DNA of 64,000 bases from Trichosphaerium sp. ATCC 40318 (GCA_038496445.1 JALMLS010000562.1:203303-267302); one strand, 5' to 3'. Shown: positions 36,202 through 48,884, counted from the first letter of the stretch. The notes: generated by a model not told the origin, from the letters alone. Numbers and translations: made by a program.

Positions 36202-37547
36202 TTACATAGAAAAGCTTATTTTGCTTCTTGCGTTGCTTGTATTAAGGAGCTTCTCTTTTCGTTTTTCCTCTTCCATTTTTTCTAAGAGTTCCTTGTACCT
36301 AGCCTCGTCTTCTCGTCGCTTTTGGTCAACCTAATGGAACGTGAGTGAATGACAGTCTTACTACGGTGCTTTTTTTTTTTTCAGCTATTGCATGATGTTA
36401 GGGGTCGGCCATATTTTCATCCCATTTCGTCACGTGTAGGCAAGTTTACTCTCAGTCACGATATTTTGGCAATTTTAAAATTTTGGTGTAGTTGTTTCAC
36501 ATGACAAGTCAAGAACTTCAAAATAAGGCAAGTAACCGAATAAATGTGTACCCGTTCGAGTTCTGCCCTCTCCAACTCTTTCTTGCGCTCTTCATTAAGT
36601 TTTACTTGCTGTTTAGCAAGAGTCTCTTGTTGTAACTTTATCTTTTTTTCATTTTCTTCTATAATTTTGTCCAAGTCTTGTTTCGCTTTTATTCGCTCTT
36701 GGATTGCCTCTTCCTTTTGAAGAAATGTGAGAAAACAGAAAATGAGTTTGCACTTTGTACCTGTTGTTTACGTACTTCGTCTATAATTTGTTGGCGCTGT
36801 TGTTCTGTTTCTTTTAGCACCCATTGCTTTATGTTTTGCATGTCTTTTGCGATAGATTGTTTGACATCTAATACAAATTTTGGGGACGAAATGATCTGTT
36901 CGAACTTGTCTTTGATGAGTTGCTCAAACTGTAACGTTGTCCGTTCGTTGAATAACTCTTGCTCCATTTGTACACGTTTTCTAAAAGCTGTTACAATCTT
37001 TTTTTTTGGTGAAATAGAGAAACTTCTCTGCTGGCTTTTTGTGTTGGTTTATTCTCTTGTTACGGTTTATTAGCACTACGTACTCTGTTAACCGCTCCTT
37101 GGTTGCTGGTGACAAGCTTCGTGGTTTCTGTACTTTGACTTTCGCAGGAGAACGACTGGGAGAAGCCCTTCGCCTACGTTTGCGTCTTCCACGCGATTTA
37201 TCTCGTGTACTTGACCTACTTCGTCTTTTGCTCCTTCTATTGTAAACCTTAGGTCTGTTTTCGAGTGTAGTTTGTACAATACAACAAACGAGAATCTTCA
37301 AGATGTAACGCGGTTTAATTTTCTACCAAAGGCCTGCTACGTCACATAGCCAATGAAAGAAGGTAAATAAACGCTTTTTTTTTGTACATCTGACGCTGAA
37401 CCAACTGGTGGCGTTTTGTTTGCCCCGCGTTAATGTAGAAAGTACTGCATACCCAAAACGATCTCTACGAGTTCGGCTTCTAGAGCGCGACCTGGAGCGT
37501 GAATAAGAACGTGATCTTGATCTCGACCTAGACGGCGAGCGAGGCAT
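36202..37547 (-). CDS. ARGLU1: ARGLU1-like Arg/Ser- and Glu-rich splicing-associated protein
   Basis: In animals ARGLU1 links splicing and transcriptional coactivation. The N-terminus is an RS domain (MPRSPSRSRSRSRSYSRSRS) followed by more RS/SPR blocks (RRSKRRSRSSTRDKSRGR). The remainder is one long Glu/Gln/Arg coiled coil: VQMEQELFNERTTLQFEQL, KETEQQRQQIIDEVRKQQ, DKIIEENEKKIKLQQETLAK, then RREDEARYKELLEKMEEEKR. The last residues NARSKISFSM match the conserved ARGLU1 ending (SRPKLSFS). Introns split the RS and coiled-coil parts. A nuclear, spliceosome-linked role is expected from the family. Confidence 0.85.
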
Positions 37548-37792
37548 TGGTACACCTACCCAACCTGTAACAATTTGAATGATACGCGTGTTGACCAAAG
37601 TAGCAGTTATTATTGCAAATTGCATAAGGCAAGAAAGTAAAGCATCACAGTTTTCCTCCTCTTCGTTTGTCGGTTTGTTTTTGCCATTGCTGCAATGTTT
37701 TGTATTGCTTTTGGGGGTATGTGCCTCTTAGAGAGCATGGTTGAAAGGTAACAATGAGGTAAGTCCACGGGATATATTGATTAAGTTTGACG

Positions 37793-38391
37793 TTAGATAA
37801 TAAAATATCTTGAAGTTACAGTGCTAGCCAGTTGCTCAATCACACTTGTGCTTACGCTCAGTGAGCTATCATGGTGAGTAGTTATTATCACTTGCAATTG
37901 TAGTTATCACAGAGATGTCGAGGTTGCACAGAGGCAACCAAAGGAATTTCTGCAGCATCCCTGATAGTGCAATTACGTATTGTTCCTATTGAAAGGGCAC
38001 GTGGTACTTCATCATAGCACCACACTCTCACCAATAGCGATACTTCAAATCACCGTACCTCATTTAGTACCTGTAATTTGTGAACCGTCGTACACGGAGA
38101 ACGACTAGGCTAAACTACAAAATGGTTTATTTACAGTATTTACAACGTTAAAAAATTGCGAAGGCTCCGGTTCAAACGTAAAAAATAACGTCCGTTAGAA
38201 CATTGCCAACACGCTCGTTAATCTCCTGCGAAGTGCCTCCCGAAAGGTGCTTAGGCGTTGACAGTCGTGTGGTAGGGAGCTAGAACGCGTTAACAACGCT
38301 GTAAAAAAATTGGCACTATTACCCCTTTAGGTTTTTGTGTGGTGCGAGCATCTCTGGAAAACATAGTCCCTATGAGCGAGCTACGCCACAT
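37793..38391 (-). CDS. Uncertain small gene, possibly mitochondrial
   Basis: From ATG 38391 the reading is a presequence-like start (MWRSSLIGTMFSRDARTTQK), then LPTTRLSTPKHLSGGTSQEI and NERVGNVLTD. After an intron comes SFSVYDGSQITGTIRNCTIR and DAAEIPLVASVQPRHLC, then a Ser/Thr-rich end. All joins keep frame with GT-AG ends, but one intron would be only 26 nt. The opposite strand also yields a coherent short product from ATG 37695 to 37964 (MFCIAFGGMCLLESMVESAS) through overlapping sequence, so at least one reading is spurious. No family is recognised for either. Treat as provisional. Confidence 0.3.
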
Positions 38392-38861
38392 CTTTGGTTT
38401 TCTGTTAGTAAAAACGAAAATGGTACAAAACTACTCACTGTACGGTATGCATTGGATTGTGGTGCTTTTTGGCTCATTTTAGAATGTTTTGAACTCGAGT
38501 GCGTGGTTGTGGGAACAGAAAGCTGAACAGTGCAGGTGGTCAAATGAAAGTCAATGGTTTTTACAATTTTTTTTATTGTTCTTTAATGGCCATTATGTTG
38601 CCTAAAAAAGCGTGAATAGCACGTCGTTGAATGAGCTGTGCGTAGAAATGGAGAATGCTGCATCAGTACTTTCGTACGTTTGCCAAATAAGTCACTTGTG
38701 ATTGTTTGATTAAAACGCACGACATTTTTATTCACATCTAACGTTTACAAAATACTTGTCGTAGTACAGCTATACATAGGAGGTTTGTTACTACAAGTCA
38801 ATTACACATTTTTTTTTTCTGAGCTTTTCAAACGAACCCAAGAAAATTTCACTACAATTTA
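38392..38861. other. Region without a supported gene
   Basis: It holds a plus-strand open frame (to 38526) that is antisense to the start of the uncertain gene. It also holds a short in-frame stretch at about 38614-38700 (NSTSLNELCVEMENAASVLS) that could be an isolated exon of an unseen gene. No start, splice pattern or homology supports a call. AT-rich DNA upstream of 38862 probably includes the 3' region of the next gene. Confidence 0.4.
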
Positions 38862-41186
38862 TTACAACTTTGCCATCTCATCATCACGCAAGCGCAACCA
38901 CTAGGGCGTAATTTAGAAGACGAAATAAAAAATTACTGTCAAAAAAATCTTACCTGCTTGTATTGCCTCAGATTTTGTGGATTGTACATTTCGAGAGCAA
39001 AAAATAGCAGAGTATCGGAATCGCGTTGCCTGCGAATGTGAGGTATCAACGCTATAAACAAAAAAGAATGAGTATTTTCACGTGATACATTTTTTCTTTT
39101 TTGAATTTAAAAATAGCTACAAAGACGGTTTGGTAGTAGTACCTTTGTACTTGCGCCAGAGAATCTTTTTCAAACTATTTCTATGGTACGATGTACCCAT
39201 AAAGTCAAGTAAATTGTCACAATCCTAAAAATGGTACATGAGCTATAAAAAATTCAAAAAAGAAAAGAATCAGATTTGTTTTCCCGTTTCTTACCCTCTC
39301 ATCATTTTCTACGCAACCACAACACGGTACGAGATTCCACGAGTGCGAAGGGCCGCTAGTTGTTATCAATTGTTCTTGCCATGATCCCAAGTCATCTTTT
39401 CGCAGTACTTTCAGGCGACAAATAGGACATCGTCCACCTCTACGCCCTTCATAAATGTCTTCCCATACCTTTTGGTAGCAGTAAGTAACGAGTATGCAGT
39501 ATCAGAGTAGTTTAATACGCACTCTTTGGCGTCTAGCTTCAGGACTTAGCCCAGCTGTGTCACGGCGCACTGTATCGAAGTAAGAGTTTGTCCCTTCGCT
39601 CGTTTCTGGGCTATTAGGTTGGCTAAACCCGACTTGTACTTGGCGCTCGATGTGGCCATAGAAATCTCCCGTCCTGACAACTTTGTGCTCTTTTTCTTTT
39701 CCCACAAGGGGAAGATCTGGGGTTTCTGATATGAAGTAAATATAGAGCATAACTAATAGATATGTATACGCACCACGGGGCATATGGGTGTGTAGCGGAC
39801 GGCGACCAGTACTAATGTCTGGACCACTTGTTTTTTTCATCATGTTAGATAGCTGTGCAACTTCTCTCGATGTTAATTCTACGGATTGTGCACGTATCAT
39901 TCGTCTCGTTGGCCTGTAACGATTAGCACGTGACATTTACTCTATGAGCGATACCTTCCAGATCGACCATGCTTAACTCGAGTTTTTGCTGCATCTCGAG
40001 ATTTGTGACGAACTATTCCATCTCTACGGTGTTTGTGCGATGAGTGTTCCCGTACTCTATGTTCTTTCTTGCGTCTCCCATCCTTTGATCTTGTAGTTGA
40101 ACCAACGTTGTGTTCTGTCCGTCGTCTTCTCCTTCCTTCACTGTGTCTACGTGTTCTTCTCTTGATATCACCCACTGGTGTAGGTTTGGAATCATGGTGT
40201 GCTTTTGGTTGTCCTCCGTTAGGTGTTCTGCGTGCTTGTCTTCTCTTATGTACTTCGTGATGTTGATCAACGGTAGTGGACGCCCTTTGTCGGCTCTCCC
40301 GTGGCTTCGGTATTTCTTTTTTGGGTGGCTTTTCTAGCTTTTCTGTCTTTTCAGGAGCTTCTCGTCTCTGCCAACTGTACATATCAGGTACAGGTTGTTT
40401 CGATTTTTCACAAGCGCCTTAAATTATTGGTTACTTACCACTTTGCTCGTGGTTCTGTTTTTCTTGCGTACGTTTCACTCTTGCTTTAAATTCACCGGTT
40501 AATTCTTCCTTCCAAAATACACTAGGTTTTCCTTTGGGATTCACTGTGGCCATTGCACCCCGTTCTATCTGAAGGCAGTTTTAATAGAGTTCCTTTTTTT
40601 CTCAAGATTTCAAAAAAAAAAAAAAAAGGAGGTTGAGCAAAAAAAATGAGTACCAACGATATGGCCGCGTCATATTGATCGTTTAATATGGCTAAGTGCA
40701 AAGGCTAAGATAATGAGTAAATTAATACAACTGGTCGGAGGTGTAACAAAAAAAGCCTTCAAAAATCACGTGATCACTAGCGTTTCGTTTGTTGTAGATG
40801 TAATTATTTAAATACGTACTGTGTAATTCTCATTGTCGGGCATATCGAGGCTAAACTGCTTTGCTTTGTATTCCCCAGCTAAGAACTTGATCATTTTTAA
40901 CGCTCCCTAATGGTCTTTTGTAAGTATGTTATCATGTGAGCCCATTCGACTTACAGACATTGCAGCGATGTGTAGGAATGTTCTACCGTCATTATTTTTT
41001 GCTTTTAATCCAATACCTACACCAATCACGTTGAGAATTAAAAAACAAGTGGCGTTTCGTTTCTTTCTACCTTTGCTGAGCTGCTTCTTCATTGCGCTTA
41101 CTTTGTCTGTGGCTGGAAAGAATAATAATTGAGCAAAAGCTACTTGCGCCCTATGTTTGCGTACTTGGGATTTGCCATAGCTCCAT
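38862..41186 (-). CDS. Ankyrin-repeat protein with basic linker and C-terminal zinc motif
   Basis: The start at 41186 gives MELWQIPTTDKVSAMKKQLS, followed by ankyrin repeats: GLKAKNNDGRTFLHIAAMSG, ALKMIKFLAGEYKAKQF and TPLHLAILNDQYDAAISLIE. IERGAMATVNPKGKPSVFWK and ELTGEFKARVKRTQEKQNH follow. A long Arg/Lys/His-rich linker (40382-39942) comes next, then RPTRRMIRAQSVELTSREVA. The C-terminal domain has paired cysteines: GGRCPICRLKVLRKDDLGSW, then HSWNLVPCCGCVENDERDCD. This CxxC...H...CCxC layout could be an HNH-type or treble-clef zinc fold (inference). Nine introns were resolved; the one ending the N-terminal part may use a weak GC donor (about 40452). I do not know a named family with this order. 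Confidence 0.7.
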
Positions 41187-41391
41187 ATTGCTCCTAACCT
41201 ACTGGAGACTTGCGTACAGCTAAAGGTTGCGTGGAGAATTTGCGAGAAAGTCCACCGAGGTAAAAAAATTTAACCATGCTTTTTCGAGCTTTCTCAAACA
41301 GTTTTCATTTAAAGCATACAAGAATCTGTAATTCCAAAAAACCAAAGTAGCACAAAGAAGACTCGTAGTATATAAATATGCAAACACTCTA

Positions 41392-42436
41392 TTATACAGT
41401 AGCGGCCAAGCTCTCATTGCTGCTTTGCGCTGTGGGTGAATCTACATTGGTTTTGTTGGATGACGCGAACAAGAGCATGGCGCATTCATGTGTGATGTGT
41501 GCTGTGAGTCCCCAAATGTCATGTTTGGATTTATACCGTGGTAAGTAAGTGTTTTTCGCACCACCAATTGCAAAATCATCAATTTCAATTTGGTTTGGGT
41601 CGAAGAGAGACGACAAGCTTAATGTTGATGTGAGAAACTAACCATTTAGTTGTATTATGCAAGTACCTTGTAATAAATACGTCATCAATTTCGTCGTTTG
41701 GTTTCCATGATTGCATCAATGCATCTGCATCTGGTACGAAGCCAATGACAGGTGTCACTAGAAATTACAATGAGAAACAGAAGAATACTTTAAATGCAGG
41801 CCTACCTACTACGCCATGTCGTGATAAAAATTCATGGCCTAATCCCAGAACGTTGACATGTTTTTTTGGCATCCCGAGCTCCTCCTCAGTTTCACGTAAT
41901 GCCGTGTCTGCAATGTCCGTATCCGAGTTTTCCGTCATACCTCCGGGAAATGAAACTTGGCCTTTTATTTACATCACGTCAGTACATATTGAGAGTGACG
42001 AAGAGACTTTGGTTACCTTTGTGAGTGCTAACTTTTTGCGAGCGCAGAGTAAAAATCAAGCTGGTTACGCCATTGTGGTTGCAAAATGGTACAAGTACAC
42101 CCTAAGAATAAAGTCACAAACTCAGTTGAAAAGAATGAACCTTACGCCCTGGCGATGTTCTGGCTTCTTCCTTATCTTTCGGCGTGATAATTTATTGAGC
42201 CTACAGCACAAAGTAAGTCAGTGACCGTAGTTTGATCTATAAAGCGTCTACCTGTGCGAAATGTCGTTCAAATGTGGCACTTCAAGCTTCGGCGGTGCCT
42301 TTAAGCTTTTTTCGTAATAATGCGGTGTTAATCCATTGTAAGTTATGTTTCTAGTTCCTTGGCTGGTTTTTGTATTATTTTGAAGCGCTTTCGACAATTT
42401 GTACTGAGTGCTGCCGATAGTTCGTAACAGCATCAC
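41392..42436 (-). CDS. Nudix hydrolase, CoA diphosphatase type (NUDT7/8, Pcd1)
   Basis: Peroxisomal or mitochondrial relatives cleave CoA and its derivatives. The first exon codes for a basic leader of about 60 residues (MLLRTIGSTQYKLSKALQNN). The Nudix fold follows: GVLVPFCNHNGVTSLIFTLR, SQKVSTHKGQVSFPGG and the Nudix box GGMTENSDTDIADTALRETE continuing with EELGM (pattern G-x5-E-x7-REUxEExGU with an adapted spacer). The SFPGGxx...D...ALRETxEE arrangement is the UPF0035/CoA-pyrophosphatase version. The C-terminal part includes GGAKNTYLPRYKSKHDIWGL and TAHITHE, equivalent to the conserved IWGLTA motif. Presequence-like N-terminus; location inferred as mitochondrial. Confidence 0.88.
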
Positions 42437-42584
42437 TTAAACGTAGAGAGCATGAAAGGGGGGCGTATAGAACAATCAGCAATGCTGTAGCAGTAGTCAA
42501 TGTGCTTCTTTTTTTCTGTTTTTTTTTTTGTAGATTATTTACCAACTATTCATACGACAGAAGCATCAACTACGCGCCTGTATA

Positions 42585-44027
42585 ATGGAACCTGCCTCTG
42601 ATTCATCTACGAAGACGTCAACAACAGAATCAACTTATAGTAGGGTATTACGCATTAAATACATTATTAAGACCAATCCGTAGATCCATGGCCAAAATTT
42701 GGAACAAAACAGAACAAACCCGTGGTAGTTATTCTAATTGGTATGGCGGGCAGTGGTACGTACTAGTGCATCAAAACTAGCAACAACAATGCGTTAATAA
42801 CGCTTTGTAATTTGCACGTTGAATTTGTGCTTACTCATTGGTTATTAGGTAAAACCACATTTGTTCACGTAATTGCAACTATAACGACTCGAACATAAAC
42901 CAACTTCTTTTTTTTGTAGAGACTAAACGCACACGTACATTTAAACAAAATACCAAGTTACTTCATAAACTTGGACCCGGCATGTGCCAAAGTACCATTT
43001 ATGGCAAACATTGACATACGTGACACTCTTGATTACAAAAATGGTAAGTATTGCAACATGTAGAGAACCTGTGCTAACCTGGAACGTAGTGATGAAAAAA
43101 TACAACTTGGGTCCAAATGGAGGAATCCTTACGTGTCTCAACTTGTTTGCTACACGTATTGATAAAGTAGTTGAATACGTAGAAAAGAAAGCACCACACA
43201 TACAGTATGTTGATCATATTGGCGAGTATTAATAGCATATAGATATGTCTTTATTGATACACCAGGACAAATAGAAGTATTTAATTGGTCAGTAATGTTA
43301 CTTGCTATCATGTCACTAAGTTAACACTTAGGTCTGCTTCTGGTACAATCATCACGGAGGCATTCTCATTTAAATATCCAACCGTATTTGCATACGTTAT
43401 TGACACACCACGTTCTACAAAGCCTACAACGTTCATGTCAAATATGCTATACGCATGCTCTATGCTTTACAAAACTAAGTTGCCCTTCACTTGTGTTTTT
43501 AATAAGGTGCACTTTTATTTGCTTGCTTTGTTTGAAATTCTTAATTTTTTCCTTAGATAGATGTTGTAAGCCATCAATTTGCTCTTGAATGGATGTCGGA
43601 TTACAGAAAATTTGAAGATGCTATTTTAGCTGAAAACTCGTACATGAGCGATTTTACTTCGTCACTATCACTCATGCTTGAGGAGTTTTACTCGACAATG
43701 GGCGCTGTTGGTGTATCAGCTATGTCTGGTGTAGGAGTTGACAAATTTTTAAAACAGCTACAAGTTTGCGCTCACGAATATGAGACGTACGTTGGTTTAA
43801 TGTGCCTAAGAGCTAATTGATTTAGTGTATTTAAACCAGAGCTTGAAAAACGCAAAGCCGAGAGGAGTGAGGAAGAAGAGAAAAAGAGACAAGCACAGCT
43901 TGAGAAGCTCCGAAAAGACTTACAAAAAACAAAGGGTCAAACAGTTATTGCCGGTGAAGGTAAAGCAAACAGTAAAACACTATCAGAATCACTTGAAGGT
44001 ACTACAGATATTAACGTTGTTGTCTAA
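42585..44027 (+). CDS. GPN1: GPN-loop GTPase 1 (XAB1/Npa3)
   Basis: GPN1 is a dimeric GTPase needed to import and assemble RNA polymerase II. Motifs in order: G1 [40 protein letters not shown], the defining Gly-Pro-Asn loop in [21 protein letters not shown]3 [39 protein letters not shown] and G4 [39 protein letters not shown] and SGVGVDKFL complete the core. The C-terminal charged coil ([20 protein letters not shown]) and tail (TTDINVVV) are typical. The short first exon ([17 protein letters not shown]) splices at a GTAGGG donor. Eight introns. Confidence 0.95.
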
Positions 44028-44129
44028 GAAATTTATAGCTATGGACATTGATAAGAAATAGACAGGCATTTCAAAACTTTTTCTAAATAAAATTGATCGT
44101 ATTATCAAAAATATGTATTTGTTTATCGT

Positions 44130-46539
44130 TTATTGTTTACTCATTAAGGAAGCGTATTTTTGCTGATCTTCGTACATTGCATGAAACACTTGGTGTTTGC
44201 GTTCGTGGAAGTTTACAATTTCTGCATTAGAGTTTGGTGCTATAGTACCTCCAACGTTGTTCATCTGCATCATAGCACTTACAATGTCGCCCATGTCGCC
44301 TGACGCTACAGCGCCCAGAATAGCACTGCCTAGGAGCACTGCATCCTAAAAACATTTAGAGTAGCTAATGAGTGTTACTTGTACATCTTCTTTAGAGGTG
44401 ATTATCGGACAGCCAGTTATATCTGCGCACTGTTGCATGAATAAAGGATTCTTTGATAATCCTCCCGTAATGAACACGTTGGAAATCTGTTTACAGCCCT
44501 AAAACAAGTTAGCAACAAGAAATCCAAAGTTGCTCACCTGATCTTCACGTGTTTTATTGATAGTATCGATAATATCACGTGTGCCATGCGCAACAGCCTG
44601 AATTGTAGCCAAGTATTGCAACGAGAGATCATAGAATTGATCTTGTGAGGCTAGTGCTAACCCGCTTATGCAACCCTGAGCAATAGTCATTTAAAGGAAT
44701 AGCTAAATGTTTTGTCGTACTTTCGCAAGAGGGTCTGGGCGTGGTGATCGCCTTCCGTGAAAGTAAGGAAGCACATGTAGATCTTTTACAAGGTAACAAA
44801 TGTCATCTTTGCCAACACGTGTTCGGATGGCTTCCAAATTAGAGTTGAGGACCTGAAGCGGCCATTAGACATAAGCAAACAAGTGAACGACTTACAGTGT
44901 AAATAGATTCTCCCTTCTGTTCTGCAACTTTGCAGAGTTCAGGATAATCACTGTGAGTTTTGATGTTGTTGTCTACTAGCGAACCAAACGCAGATTGTCC
45001 ACCCTATAAAAGTGTGAGAATGGTACTTACTTGTTGGTTTACCTCAATTAACCACATGCCAGGTACCATTGCAGATTTGTAAGGGCCCCATACGCCATCC
45101 ACAAACTGACACTACAGTACAGTAAATACTTGATGCTGTTTATGTCACTAATACCTTTTGTGTAACTGCCATATGACATGCTGAAGTTCCTATTGAAGTA
45201 TTCAATCATCGTCACTGATCAAGTGGCGTACCTGCAATAAGCGCTATACGCTCCTCTAGCGACGTAGTGGTAACTTTTTCTCCAGCAATAGATGCGCCAA
45301 TAGTACCTGATTGAGAATATAAATTCTTATACACTTGATAGTTAACATTGCGTGCCTAACCCTCCAGCATGTGCATCGATAATGCCAACGCCTACAACAG
45401 TTTCGGTTGTTAAACCCAGTTCTTTTGCAGCTTTGCTCGTCAGTGCTCCTATGATACATTAGCGAAAGAGCTGTGAACAACTGCGCACCTAGAGGCTGAC
45501 CCATTGGTCCAATATCTGTTCCTATTTTTTTGTATCCGTCCTTGACGAGATCGTCAAGCCCTATCTCGTTAAAAAAAGAATCCTGCCATCCATAGGTAGA
45601 ATCTACAAAGTACAATGAAATTAAATCTAAGTGGTTTCTGTACCTTTAGGCTTTTCTGGTCTTTTATGCTCTAAGTACGTCCACTTACATACGACCGTAC
45701 AAAGGGAGCGCCTATCCACACCTACTCATGTCATTTACGATATTTTAAGCGTTAGAGGGTACCTGTAGCGCGGTACGTTAAGTAGTCAGCCAAATCAAAA
45801 ATCTTACATGCCTTTTCCCAGATCTCAGGATTATTTTTTTTTATCCACAGCATTTTGGGCGTTTCCATTTCAGGGATACTTTACCGCCAACGTGCTTTAA
45901 TACTAGCGCATGTTAAGGTAAGGAGTGATGGAGTTGAACAACCTTCGTGGTGAGTCCCGTTTATTAGTGCTGTCTATCGTTTGGTAAACAACTTCTTTTC
46001 ATTTGCAGATAGGTTGTATTGTACCTCGGCCATAGAACGATGATCCATCCACAATATTATATCATAAACAAGCTCACTGTCCTTGTCTGGGCAAACTGAA
46101 AGTGGTTCGTCGTTGGCACCGAGTACCACTCTGTGAATTGTGAGCTGAAAACGTAGAAAGCACGTGATAAAATAATACTAACAGTGAGCAAGTTGCGTCG
46201 AATCCCACACCTCTAATATCACTTGCACTTACTTTGGATAGCTCTAAGGCTTTCTTAACGGACACGCATATAGCCTACAATGAAAACATTACAAAATGCT
46301 GGGTTTGACGCCACACCTTCCAAATGTCTTCAGAGCTTTGATTGTACCAGTCATTGTTCGTGTTTTTTGTCGAAATGTCATTTTTTGCGCTACCGAGCAG
46401 TTTACCACTGCTATTAAATATCCCTAGCGCGCGTATTGTTAATTTTTTGTAAATTGAGGCTTCGTTTCCGTTTTACAGTGTCCTTACCTGCTCTAGCGCT
46501 TCCTGTACCTACATCTATACCCAGATAGTACTTTGACAT
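44130..46539 (-). CDS. FGGY-family carbohydrate kinase
   Basis: It phosphorylates a pentulose or related sugar. The N-terminus is the ATPase phosphate-1 motif [18 protein letters not shown]. It is followed by [44 protein letters not shown] and [12 protein letters not shown] with the substrate-binding Asp-His-Arg. Other family segments include the turn [24 protein letters not shown] and the C-terminal [19 protein letters not shown]. The end ([20 protein letters not shown], then [15 protein letters not shown]) matches the FGGY/YDR109C subgroup rather than glycerol or xylulose kinase. More than ten short introns; some internal edges are approximate. Confidence 0.88.
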
Positions 46540-46627
46540 GGTGACAATCAAATTGGAAGATTCTGTAGGCTTAAGTATGTGTTCAACAATTCAAATAAGT
46601 TCACAGCTATTGTTACAATTTTTCTAT

Positions 46628-48884
46628 TCACATTTTTGTAGTAGTAAGCGCATCGTCAGATTCACTGGACACGCGTTTGAGTACTCCTGCCAGCTGCGCA
46701 GGGTTTGGCACCATTAATGGCATTGTGGGATGGTGATTTATAACATCATTAGGGTGACACATTGTTGACGCTTCAATACTTTCAAAAATGCTTGGTAATT
46801 TGAGTGAGGGAACATGATATTTTATAGCTGCCACTAAAGAATCTAGTTTACCATCCCACCAATATGGTATCGGTACCAGAGTAATACCTACACAAGGGGA
46901 GAATCAACAAGTGATTGTTCATAAAAGGTACATACCCTGTTCTTTGCACTTCAAACTCTTTTCAGCATCTCTGCTTTCGCGCAGACCTACAGGGCCAAAT
47001 GCTCTTGGATTGTCAAAATAGTGTTGCTCACCTTGGTACTCAAATGCTAAATCCAGCTTTGGAATAAAAACGTCAAGTGTCAAATGACCATAGTTGGATG
47101 TTTTGTCTACTGGATACTCTTCAATTGCTTCACATGATTTGAAAATGTCAATGCAATACTGTAGTAGCTCGCGTTGATTTGCTCTCCTATCAGAACTATT
47201 GAAATGTTTCCAATCCCAACCGAAATTTGGATGAATTGTGTCAAGGACGGCTGGCCAGTGCTGCAGCAATCCTCCAAATCCTGAACCAAGTAACTGGTCA
47301 TGAGATATTCTATACCTATCACAGCATTAGATTTAGGTGATAAAGCTTCTGTACCAGTTTTGTGCTGTAGTAACTGACATCTTGCTAGCTAGGCTATTGA
47401 AATTCTGAGAAGTTTGTTTTTTCTTCCAATCGGTTCTATTACTCATTAGTTGCTTTAAATAACCAGTCAACGCACCTATTATTGAGCCAGTTAAATGTTG
47501 GGTATATACTCTTGACAGCCGTGTATATTGAATTATTGTAATACCTACGGTGCAATGAGTAAAGGAACAGAGATTAAACTTACTTTTTCAGAATGTGACT
47601 GCCTCCATTTTCATTAACTTTCCTCGCAGTTGTTGAAAGCCAATCAGGTAATATTTTAATACCCATCTTCTGGGCTACAGTATCAAACCTTAATCGTTGA
47701 TTGTCAATGTCAGCCCAATATCCTTTTGAGTGCTTGCTAAGAACCAAGTTATTTCTACATTATATGTACAATACTCACGTATCACTCCAGTTGTAGTTCG
47801 GGTAGATGACAGGGAGTAATGCTAGTATAGTACGTTTCTTTCTGAAAATATGTTACTGGGGGCTTACGGGTAGGATTACATACTTTACAATAATGTCAGC
47901 ACCAGGTGACATGTGAATTTTCTTTAGTTTACTAGCCTTCCAATCCTCAATGCACATGATTCTCAGTTCTTGAGCTATTTTATCAAGAATTTTGGTTTGT
48001 GCGGCAATGTACCGATTCTTGGTTGTATCTTCTGACTTTGATAAATCGGTGGCTTGTTGTTGTGGAGGTAAAACTGACGGAAAATCAATTTTGTCCCTTT
48101 ACAACATTAATAACACTGAGGGGTACAATGATTTGTACTCGATAATTTCGTTTGTAATTTTCCTTCTTTCTCGCTTAGTGTTGTGTCTTGATTTGCTCCG
48201 CTTTATACCCTTGCGAGTTTTCTCTACCGACCTTAATCGGTAAGGCGAAGCCCTTCAATTTAATGCGTCGTCGTACTTGTATTGATTTGGGTAAACAGTT
48301 CCTAGTGCTTTGGACATTGAGTTTCGATACCTAGACAGTATTTTACAAATACGTTGTTGAGGATAATACACATACTGCTCTCTCAGAAATGCACCTGCTC
48401 CATTGTCATACAAATCTTGTACAGAGACATAAATCCAATCAGACATTGTGTTTACAGTTAACTTTTCTGCAACTGAATCAAGTTTGGCGCGTTGGTTTGA
48501 CAGATCATCCCAACACCCCTTTGGCACATACCTGCACGCTATTACAAAATGTAAAAAAAAAAGACTGACTCACGAGAACTTCCACAGCTTCCAGTCGTGA
48601 CTGGGATAGATCGTAGTGAGCGCAAGCGCTAGGTTGCCATTGTAGCTACAGCACTATAAAAACGATGTTTTACAACACTTTGTGTTCAGTACCGATCTAT
48701 AATACCCCGTCCGCATTGCTTTGTAACGTCAGAACCTTTTACAGCATACCAATCGTCTAAATGTTGGACTCTATTGTTTGGGGCAATTATATTATCGAAT
48801 ATTTGCTTGTGAGTAACCAACGACGCGCACTATGCTGTTTTTGAGCGTATTAATGGAAATTAAGCGTACCCGCTGCGCATGCAT
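46628..48884 (-). CDS. Tandem-module protein with C-terminal nuclease-like domain
   Basis: About five copies of an alpha-helical module of about 75 residues occur in tandem. Each has a WxxxxNQR-type start, a DW motif, a Gly-rich turn and YP....W. Examples are GCWDDLSNQRAKLDSVAEKL with NTMSDWIYVS, GYWADIDNQRLRFDTVAQKM with LPDWLS, and closings such as ALALTTIYPSHDWKLWKF and ILALLPVIYPNYNWSD. The C-terminal domain reads LTLDVFIPKLDLAFEYQGEQ then HYFD, RDAEKSLKCKEQG and ITLVPIPYWWDGKLDSLVAA. This D...ExQ...K/C-x3-G arrangement resembles Vsr/RAP-like PD-(D/E)xK nuclease folds (inference). Related unnamed proteins exist in several eukaryotes as far as I recall. The start MHAQR is a small first exon and is tentative. 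Confidence 0.75.

Noticed and set aside
40033-40337. Plus-strand Leu/Ser/Cys-rich frames
   Set aside because: They are antisense to the Arg/His-rich linker of the ankyrin/zinc protein.
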